Shown here: positions 7,909-12,274 of the stretch, piece after piece
Layout: the number at the start of each line of letters is the position of its first letter
Position numbering within the stretch: position 1 is the first letter of the stretch
From: an uncultured Enterobacter sp.
GTDB lineage: Bacteria > Pseudomonadota > Gammaproteobacteria > Enterobacterales > Enterobacteriaceae
Direction: 5' to 3'
DNA length: 12,274 nt
Assembly: GCA_946477805.1 (NCBI GenBank)
Contig: CAMKZP010000050.1
Coordinates: 1 to 12,274, forward strand
Program-made: the position numbers and the translations under genes
The notes under the pieces: generated by a model
The model's input: only the letters and a program-made list of their open reading frames with translations
What the model was told of the DNA's origin: nothing
The model's database searches: none

Positions 7909-8427
7909 TTAGAAAGCAGAGGTATCCTGGAACAGACCCACTTTCAGATCGCTCGCAGAGTAAATCAGACGACCGTCTACCAGCACTTCGCCATCCGCCA
8001 GGCCCATGATCAGACGACGGTTAACGATGCGTTTGAAGTGAATACGGTAGGTCACTTTTTTGGCTGTCGGCAGAACCTGCCCGGTGAATTTCACTTCGCC
8101 AACGCCCAGCGCGCGGCCTTTGCCTTCGCCGCCGAGCCAGCCCAGATAGAAGCCAACCAGCTGCCACATCGCGTCAAGGCCCAGGCAGCCAGGCATTACC
8201 GGATCGCCAATGAAGTGGCAACCGAAGAACCACAGGTCCGGGTTGATATCGAGTTCCGCTTCTACGTAGCCCTTATCGAAATTGCCGCCGGTTTCGGTCA
8301 TTTTCACGACACGGTCCATCATCAGCATGCTTGGGGCCGGTAACTGTGGGCCTTTAGCGCCAAACAGTTCACCGCGACCAGAGGCAAGAAGGTCTTCTTT
8401 TGTATAGGATTCGCGTTTATCTACCAT
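7909..8427 (-). CDS. fabA: FabA, 3-hydroxydecanoyl-ACP dehydratase/isomerase
   Basis: FabA dehydrates 3-hydroxyacyl-ACP and, at the C10 stage, isomerises trans-2-decenoyl-ACP to the cis-3 form. This step commits acyl chains to unsaturated fatty acids for membrane lipids. It is a cytoplasmic hot-dog-fold homodimer. The 172 residues are almost identical to E. coli FabA. The catalytic His71 sits in FFGCHFIGDPVMPGC and Asp85 in CLGLDAMW (70 and 84 when the initiator Met is not counted). The start ATG complements 8425-8427. Only a weak Shine-Dalgarno (CTGAGA) is visible upstream, as in E. coli. Regulation is unusually readable: an activator FadR site and a repressor FabR site lie at its promoter (see 8461-8501), balancing unsaturated fatty acid synthesis with exogenous acyl-CoA supply. 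Confidence 0.99.
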   Translation of the reverse strand: MVDKRESYTKEDLLASGRGELFGAKGPQLPAPSMLMMDRVVKMTETGGNFDKGYVEAELDINPDLWFFGCHFIGDPVMPGCLGLDAMWQLVGFYLGWLGGEGKGRALGVGEVKFTGQVLPTAKKVTYRIHFKRIVNRRLIMGLADGEVLVDGRLIYSASDLKVGLFQDTSAF

Positions 8428-8460
8428 GTTCTCAGTAAGCCTTATTTTAGTGAAGGACGC

Positions 8461-8489
8461 AGGATAGCTAACACGTGTACGCTGAACAA
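8461..8489 (-). promoter_or_regulatory. fabA promoter
   Basis: Read on the - strand, TTGTTC (-35, complement of 8484-8489) and TATCCT (-10, complement of 8461-8466) are separated by 17 nt. The predicted start is near 8454, about 27 nt upstream of the fabA start codon. The FadR site overlaps the -35 and is centred near -40, the geometry of an activator. The FabR palindrome fills the spacer, the geometry of a repressor. Both fit the established regulation of fabA in E. coli. Confidence 0.8.
8466..8483 (-). promoter_or_regulatory. FabR operator
   Basis: The - strand reads AGCGTACACGTGTTAGCT, which differs at one position from the FabR consensus I recall (AGCGTACACGTGTTCGCT). It is a palindrome centred on ACACGTGT and lies between the -35 and -10 of fabA. 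FabR, with unsaturated acyl-ACP or acyl-CoA bound, represses fabA and fabB. Confidence 0.85.
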
Positions 8490-8501
8490 GTCCGATCAGT
8501 T
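8485..8501 (-). promoter_or_regulatory. FadR operator (activator site) of fabA
   Basis: The - strand reads AACTGATCGGACTTGTT, matching the FadR operator pattern (AACTGGTCAGACCAGTT type) and, as far as I recall, the E. coli fabA site. It is centred near -40 relative to the predicted start, where FadR activates. Its first six bases, AACTGA, are also the last codon and the stop codon of lonH. Confidence 0.85.
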
Positions 8502-10256
8502 CGGACTAAACCAACTCAGCCAGCGTAACGGCCACGGATATCGATGACGAGCATCCTGCTGCGTCGCCTGAGCAATGCGTTCCTGAATGGTTTGCATCAG
8601 CGTCGTCTGACCTTCGCCGTCCCATACCAGGTTTGTCAGTAAGGGTAGCGCATCCTCAATACCCTCGATGGCCCAGAGGCTGAATTGTTCCTGTTCCACC
8701 GCATCAAGAAGCGCCTGGCTGAGGCTCAGATGACGCACGTTGGCAGCAGGAATGATCACGCCCTGTTTGCCGTTCAAACCACGCTGCTGGCAGATTGAGA
8801 AAAAGCCTTCGATTTTTTCATTCAAACCACCCACAGGCTGCGCGCGGCCAAACTGATCCACTGAACCTGTAATCGCGATGTTCTGGCTAATCGGAACTTC
8901 TGCCAGGGCGCTGATCAGTGCGCATAGCTCTGCCATAGAGGCGCTATCGCCATCGACTTCGCTGTAGGACTGTTCGAACGTCAGCGAGGCCGAGAAGGGG
9001 ATCTGCTGCTCAAGCTGCAGTTCCGACATTAAAAATGCCTGCATGATCATCATGCCCTTGGCGTGAATATTCCCGCCGAGCTCCGCTTTACGTTCGATGT
9101 CGATAAACTCGCCGTCGCCCACGTGAACCACACAGCTGATGCGGGAAGGTTCGCCAAACGCGCGGGGGTGCCCAGGGAACTCAATCACGGACAGGGCGTT
9201 GATCTGCCCGATGCGCTCGCCTTCGGTTTCAACCAGGATTTGCTCCAGCAGAATTTCATCCTGCATACGGTCTGCAAGATAACCTTCACGCCATTCGCGC
9301 TGGGCCAGCATCTGCGCCAGCTGTTCGCCGGAAAATTCGCCTTCACCGCTGATAACACCGACTTCACGCAGCTGTTTACCAATCCAGAGCGGACACAGGG
9401 GCAGGGTTTCCCGATCGCTGGTGTAGCGCGTGGCTTCACGAATTAAGCCTGCCCACGCATCCGCCGCTGGCACAGGCAGACCGAAACGTTCAGCGACATC
9501 CAGTACCCACTGGCACCACTGCGCCATATCATCGGCGTCAGCAATCTGAATATTGTCTTCGTATTCGCTGTAGACGGCCTGTTCAGCCAGCTCCGGCTCC
9601 ATCTCCTGAAAATCAGCCAGAGACTCGCGATCGCCCGTTAACACAACGGTAAGAGACAGTGGCATCGACGGAACAGAAACGGGAAGAGGGCGTGATTCGT
9701 CGTAGCTGACCCAGTCGAAACGCTGTTGGCTGACAATCGTTTTCAGCCGCATCCACAGAAGCGGCTGGGCGAGCAGGGTGCGCAGGGAGATAATCAGAAC
9801 GCCGCCGTTTGCGCGGTGAACCAGCCCCGGCTGCAGGGATAATTCACCGTTGAACTGGCGCAGGCAGCCGAAGAGCTGCTCGGCTTCGACCCAGTTCGCG
9901 GTAATCACCTCACCGGTAGCGGCGAAGCGATCGTCAGCGCTCTCGGCGGGTACGAAGGCGATATCACGTCCGGTAATGCGATAATGACCGCCAAAGACGG
10001 GCTCCGCCTCGGGTTTCAACTCGCGCATGGCATCACCCAGAAGCGACAGATACTCGGCTTCTTCCGGGGCTTTGAGCAGCATGAAGGGAGATGTGGCCCA
10101 CGGGCTTAACATCTGCTCCAGCGCGTAATGCAAACGCGGTTGTGTTTCGCTAAGTATGAATTCGTGTTCTTTTGTGAGATCGGGCTGTGCAAATAGCGCC
10201 TGATAGCTTTCGGTATCAGGAACCAGGTCACGCCATGCAAGTTTCGTAATCGTCAA
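8496..10256 (-). CDS. lonH: LonH (YcbZ), Lon-type Ser/Lys protease with degenerate ATPase region
   Basis: This is a cytoplasmic Lon-family (S16) protein of 586 residues, the same length as E. coli YcbZ/LonH. The C-terminal protease domain is intact: catalytic Ser438 in VDGDSASMAEL and Lys481 in GGLNEKIEGF, 43 residues apart as in Lon (S679/K722). The N-terminal half is an AAA+-like relic. Where LonB-type enzymes read GGVLYIDE, this protein has ANGGVLIISLRTLL (149-162), without the Walker B acids. No GxxGxGK[ST] Walker A is present. Energy-dependent unfolding is therefore unlikely, and its substrates are not evident. The start codon is TTG (complement of 10254-10256), chosen because it reproduces the conserved N-terminus MTITKLAWRDLVPDT. 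No strong Shine-Dalgarno precedes it, suggesting low translation. The 3' end runs into the fabA operator region. Confidence 0.95.
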   Translation of the reverse strand: MTITKLAWRDLVPDTESYQALFAQPDLTKEHEFILSETQPRLHYALEQMLSPWATSPFMLLKAPEEAEYLSLLGDAMRELKPEAEPVFGGHYRITGRDIAFVPAESADDRFAATGEVITANWVEAEQLFGCLRQFNGELSLQPGLVHRANGGVLIISLRTLLAQPLLWMRLKTIVSQQRFDWVSYDESRPLPVSVPSMPLSLTVVLTGDRESLADFQEMEPELAEQAVYSEYEDNIQIADADDMAQWCQWVLDVAERFGLPVPAADAWAGLIREATRYTSDRETLPLCPLWIGKQLREVGVISGEGEFSGEQLAQMLAQREWREGYLADRMQDEILLEQILVETEGERIGQINALSVIEFPGHPRAFGEPSRISCVVHVGDGEFIDIERKAELGGNIHAKGMMIMQAFLMSELQLEQQIPFSASLTFEQSYSEVDGDSASMAELCALISALAEVPISQNIAITGSVDQFGRAQPVGGLNEKIEGFFSICQQRGLNGKQGVIIPAANVRHLSLSQALLDAVEQEQFSLWAIEGIEDALPLLTNLVWDGEGQTTLMQTIQERIAQATQQDARHRYPWPLRWLSWFSPN

Positions 10257-10290
10257 AGTTGATGTTTTTTAGTCAGATGTAAAACCGTGG

Positions 10291-10320
10291 AGTATACCGT
10301 AAGCGGCGGTCTCTTCCCAA
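10291..10320 (-). promoter_or_regulatory. Candidate lonH promoter
   Basis: On the - strand a good -10 TATACT (complement of 10291-10296) is preceded at 18 nt by a weak -35 TTGGGA (complement of 10315-10320). The predicted start near 10284 gives a leader of about 28 nt before the TTG start codon. Confidence 0.6.
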
Positions 10321-10349
10321 GCAGGATTAGGGTTTTAAACGCGTGATTC

Positions 10350-10369
10350 TCCTGTGACGTTTCACAGGA
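10350..10369. repeat. 20-bp perfect dyad in the lonH/matP divergent region
   Basis: TCCTGTGA (10350-10357) and TCACAGGA (10362-10369) are perfect 8-bp inverted arms around CGTT. The dyad lies between the two predicted divergent promoters, about 75 bp upstream of the lonH start and 57 bp upstream of the matP start, as an operator would. It resembles CRP half-sites (TGTGA/TCACA) but with 4 instead of 6 intervening bases, so CRP is unlikely. Its core GTGACGTTTCAC equals the matS pattern GTGACRNYGTCAC with one G missing. The binding protein is unknown. Confidence 0.6.
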
Positions 10370-10401
10370 TATGATTTCTTTTCAGCAGATTGCTAAAAAA
10401 C

Positions 10402-10410
10402 TGATATTCT
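10402..10410 (+). promoter_or_regulatory. Candidate matP extended -10 promoter
   Basis: TGATATTCT is an extended -10 element (TGn followed by TATTCT, 10405-10410). The -35 region is poor (TTCAGC at 10381-10386, spacing 18), which an extended -10 can tolerate. The predicted start is near 10416-10418, leaving a leader of about 25 nt. Confidence 0.5.
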
Positions 10411-10417
10411 GAACAGA

Positions 10418-10430
10418 GTTACGTGGTAAC
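10418..10430. promoter_or_regulatory. matS-like 13-bp palindrome upstream of matP
   Basis: GTTACGTGGTAAC has 5-bp perfect arms around GTG, the same 5-3-5 architecture as matS (GTGACRNYGTCAC). It agrees at 10 of 13 positions; two of the three differences are the symmetric changes at positions 3 and 11. It sits at the predicted matP transcription start and 12 bp before the start codon. This position would suit autorepression by MatP, but it could equally be a leader hairpin. Confidence 0.4.
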
Positions 10431-10442
10431 ACTGAGATTGCA

Positions 10443-10895
10443 ATGAAATATCAACAACTGGAAAACCTCGAAAGCGGCTGGAAATGGAAGTACCTGGTCA
10501 AAAAGCATCGTGAAGGCGAGCTGATCACCTGCTACCTCGAAGCCAGCGCGGCGCAAGAAGCCGTGGATATTTTGCTGACCCTCGAAAACGAACCGGTTCT
10601 GGTCAACAGCTGGATTGAGAAGCATATTAATCCGGCACTGTTGAACCGAATGAAGCAAACTATTCGTGCGCGGCGCAAGCGGCATTTTAATGCTGAGCAC
10701 CAGCACACCCGTAAAAAGTCTATCGACCTGGAGTTCATCGTCTGGCAGCGGTTGGCCGGGCTTGCGCAACGGCGTGGGAAAACGCTATCGGAAACGGTTG
10801 TACAGCTTATTGAAGACGCAGAACACAAAGAGAAGTATGCCAGCCAAATGTCGAACCTGAAAAACGACCTTCAGGCACTGCTCGGCAAGAAGTGA
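10443..10895 (+). CDS. matP: MatP, Ter macrodomain organiser
   Basis: MatP is a DNA-binding protein that binds matS sites in the terminus region, condenses the Ter macrodomain and tethers it to the divisome through ZapB. The 150 residues match the E. coli length and sequence closely. An N-terminal helical bundle (about 1-88, containing the conserved NRMKQTIRARRKRHFNAEHQHTR segment at its end) is followed by a ribbon-helix-helix DNA-binding domain (about 90-126, KKSIDLEFIVWQRLAGLAQRRGKTLSE). The C-terminal coiled coil (about 127-150) makes tetramers. The ATG start is preceded only by a weak CTGAGA Shine-Dalgarno. It diverges from lonH and converges on ompA. Two palindromes upstream (10350-10369, 10418-10430) are candidates for regulation. 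Confidence 0.98.
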   Translation: MKYQQLENLESGWKWKYLVKKHREGELITCYLEASAAQEAVDILLTLENEPVLVNSWIEKHINPALLNRMKQTIRARRKRHFNAEHQHTRKKSIDLEFIVWQRLAGLAQRRGKTLSETVVQLIEDAEHKEKYASQMSNLKNDLQALLGKK

Positions 10896-10913
10896 TGTTT
10901 TACTTTTCTTCAG

Positions 10914-10948
10914 GCAATAAAAAACCCCGCATAGCGGGGTTTTTTTTA
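10914..10948. terminator. Bidirectional terminator between matP and ompA
   Basis: AAAACCCCGC (10921-10930) pairs with GCGGGGTTTT (10934-10943) over the loop ATA. A run of eight T (10940-10947) serves matP on the + strand. On the - strand the complement of 10919-10924 gives six T for ompA. The shared hairpin is the only feature in the 63-bp gap between the two stop codons. Confidence 0.95.
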
Positions 10949-10958
10949 AGACGATAAC

Positions 10959-12014
10959 TTATGCCGCAGGCTGAGTTACAACGTCTTTGATACCTTTAAC
11001 TTCGATCTCAACGCGACGATCTGGTGCCAGGCAGTCGATCAGTGCAGCGCGAGCTTTCACGTTGTCACAGGTAGAACCGGTAACTGGGTTAGATTCGCCC
11101 ATACCACGTGGGGAGATCTTGTTAGCCGGGATACCTTTAGATACCAGGTAATCAACAACTGACTGAGCACGCTGCTCGGACAGTTTCTGGTTGTAAGCGT
11201 CAGAACCGATACGGTCGGTGAAGCCCAGAACCACTACAGAACCATCTTTAGGATCCAGGTTGCTCAGCTGGGTGTACAGCTGATCCAGCGCCTGCTGACC
11301 TTCTGGTTTCAGAGTAGATTTGTTGAAGTTGAACAGAACGTCAGACTTCAGAGTGAAGTGCTTGGTCTGTACTTCTGGAGCTGGAGCCGGAGCTGGAGCT
11401 ACGATTGGAGCTGCATCTTCCTGCTGACCGAAACGATAGGAAACACCTACGCTCAGCATGCCGTTGTCAGGACGAACACCAACGGTGTTGCCGTCGCCGA
11501 TGTTGTTAACCCACTGGTATTCCAGACGGGTAGCGATGTCACGGGTCATAGCCCACTCAACGCCACCAGCGAATACTGGGGAAACACCGGTGTCATGGTT
11601 GTCGCCAGCGATGCTGTTGCTGGAGTCTGCACGCCATACCATGCCGCCCAGACGGGTGTACACGTCCAGATCGTCAGTGATTGGGTAACCCAGTTTAGCG
11701 GTCAGCTGAACGCCTTGAGCTTTAAAAGCGCCGTTTACGTTGTCGCCTTTGTATGGCATACGACCTAACCAGTCGTAACCCATTTCAAAACCAACATACG
11801 GGTTAACCTGATAGCCACCGAACGCGCCTGCACCCAGCTGGCTCTCGTGAGTCGGGCCATCGTTGTTCAGGCTGCTGTTGTACCAGCCGGTGTCATGGAA
11901 CTGAGACCAGCCCAGTTTACCACCTGCATACCAGGTATTATCTTTCGGAGCGGCCTGCGCTACGGTAGCGAAGCCAGCCAGTGCCACTGCAATCGCGATA
12001 GCTGTCTTTTTCAT
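10959..12014 (-). CDS. ompA: OmpA, major outer-membrane beta-barrel protein
   Basis: OmpA is an abundant structural protein that links the outer membrane to peptidoglycan and is a receptor for phages and colicins. The precursor has 351 residues. It has a signal peptide 1-21 (cut after AQA, before APKDNTWY), an eight-stranded barrel (about 22-195), a Pro/Ala hinge (APIVAPAPAPAPEV, about 202-214) and a peptidoglycan-binding OmpA_C domain. The diaminopimelate-binding Asp267 and Arg282 (E. coli mature 241 and 256) and the disulfide pair C316/C328 are present. The true start is the ATG complementing 12012-12014, which gives MKKTAIAIAVALAG and has the Shine-Dalgarno GAGGCG (complement of 12021-12026). 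The open frame extending 24 codons further is leader. It is five residues longer than E. coli, four of them in external loop 1 and one before the hinge. Confidence 0.99.
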   Translation of the reverse strand: MKKTAIAIAVALAGFATVAQAAPKDNTWYAGGKLGWSQFHDTGWYNSSLNNDGPTHESQLGAGAFGGYQVNPYVGFEMGYDWLGRMPYKGDNVNGAFKAQGVQLTAKLGYPITDDLDVYTRLGGMVWRADSSNSIAGDNHDTGVSPVFAGGVEWAMTRDIATRLEYQWVNNIGDGNTVGVRPDNGMLSVGVSYRFGQQEDAAPIVAPAPAPAPEVQTKHFTLKSDVLFNFNKSTLKPEGQQALDQLYTQLSNLDPKDGSVVVLGFTDRIGSDAYNQKLSEQRAQSVVDYLVSKGIPANKISPRGMGESNPVTGSTCDNVKARAALIDCLAPDRRVEIEVKGIKDVVTQPAA

Positions 12015-12147
12015 TTTTTGCGCCTCGTTATCATCCAAAATTTGCCATGAATATCTCTGCAGAGAAAACACGGTTAAATCCTTCACCGGGGGGCGTGGTC
12101 AAATATAAACCTACCGATATCTTCGGCTTAGGCCGAGCACCCCTGGC
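12015..12147 (-). promoter_or_regulatory. ompA 5' leader with stem-loops and sRNA target site
   Basis: By analogy with E. coli the transcript should begin at the base complementary to 12147 (GCCAGGGGTGCTCGGC), giving a leader of 133 nt. In E. coli this leader makes the mRNA long-lived. A 5' hairpin is visible: TCGGC (12123-12127 on +) against GCCGA (12132-12136). A second sits at the palindrome TCTCTGCAGAGA (12054-12065). The segment GAGGCGCAAAAA around the Shine-Dalgarno is the region where the sigmaE-dependent sRNA MicA pairs in E. coli; MicA itself is not in this window. Confidence 0.75.
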
Positions 12148-12154
12148 GATGTAA

Positions 12155-12182
12155 AGTCTACAACGTAGCTAGAAACTTACAA
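12155..12182 (-). promoter_or_regulatory. ompA promoter
   Basis: On the - strand, -10 TAGACT (complement of 12155-12160) and -35 TTGTAA (complement of 12177-12182) lie 16 nt apart. The -10 lies 7 nt upstream of the start predicted from the E. coli leader. Bases 12183-12274 beyond it hold no recognisable gene: an AT-rich upstream region with a run of nine A (12206-12214) and a palindrome at 12245-12259. Confidence 0.7.
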
Positions 12183-12244
12183 GTGTGAACTCTGTCAGGC
12201 ATATGAAAAAAAAAGTTCCGTATACCTATTATTTAACAATTCTC

Positions 12245-12259
12245 GCACAAAATTTGTGC
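12245..12259. repeat. 15-bp palindrome upstream of ompA
   Basis: GCACAAA (12245-12251) and TTTGTGC (12253-12259) are perfect inverted arms around a single A. There is no adjacent T-run on the - strand (GAGAATTGTT follows), so it is not a convincing terminator for sulA, which is expected just beyond the window. With a one-base centre it cannot fold tightly as RNA, so a protein-binding site is more plausible. No known regulator is recognised. Confidence 0.45.
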
Positions 12260-12274
12260 TGCAAAATTAAAGAG

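Noticed and set aside
9650..9660. Second copy of AAGAGACAGT, the end of the adapter mosaic end
   Set aside because: Only the last ten bases match and they lie inside intact lonH coding sequence, so this is coincidence and not a second adapter or transposon end.
12015..12086. 24-codon N-terminal extension of OmpA
   Set aside because: The conserved signal peptide begins at 12014 with the known Shine-Dalgarno GAGGCG; the upstream frame is the untranslated leader.
12203..12274. Open frame from ATG 12203 (MKKKVPYTYYLTILAQ) running off the window end
   Set aside because: Only 24 codons are visible, in AT-rich DNA where sulA is expected on the opposite strand; there is a partial AGG upstream but no other support. 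It needs the adjoining sequence.

Overview
The window looks like a chromosomal core segment of an enterobacterium, most probably Enterobacter (E. cloacae complex) or a close relative. Every gene has an immediately recognisable Escherichia coli counterpart in the E. coli order (rlmL-uup-pqiABC-rmf-fabA-lonH-matP-ompA), and protein lengths match E. coli almost exactly. The OmpA external loops and linker differ from E. coli in a way I associate with Enterobacter; the genus call is inference. I see no phage, insertion sequence, CRISPR array, tRNA or accessory cargo. No gene-free stretch exceeds 300 bases.

Layout: (1) bases 1-39 are not genomic but Illumina Nextera adapter left at a contig end. 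(2) The left half is one co-directional + strand block: 5'-truncated rlmL (23S rRNA methyltransferase), uup (ABC-F ATPase), then pqiA, pqiB and pqiC (MCE-type inter-membrane lipid transport complex), with gaps of 12, 13 and 4 nt and then a 4-nt ATGA overlap, closed by a strong terminator. (3) rmf (ribosome hibernation factor) stands alone with its own promoter and a small hairpin at the likely mRNA 5' end. (4) It converges on fabA (- strand) across a shared bidirectional terminator. (5) fabA has a compact control region with FadR and FabR operators interleaved with its -35 and -10 elements; the FadR site includes the stop codon of the upstream gene lonH. (6) lonH (Lon-type protease with eroded ATPase motifs and a TTG start) diverges from matP (Ter macrodomain organiser); the divergent region holds two dyads, one a matS-like palindrome at the likely matP transcription start. 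(7) matP converges on ompA across another bidirectional terminator. ompA has the classic long, structured leader. The window ends upstream of the ompA promoter, before sulA, the expected next gene.

Functionally the genes are a set of housekeeping and envelope or stress functions: ribosome modification and hibernation (rlmL, uup, rmf), envelope lipid homeostasis (pqiABC, fabA, ompA), proteolysis (lonH) and chromosome organisation (matP). I do not see a previously undescribed system. The points most worth a second look are the adapter contamination, the matS-like palindrome before matP, the overlapping operators and hairpin at the lonH/fabA junction, and the degenerate LonH ATPase.
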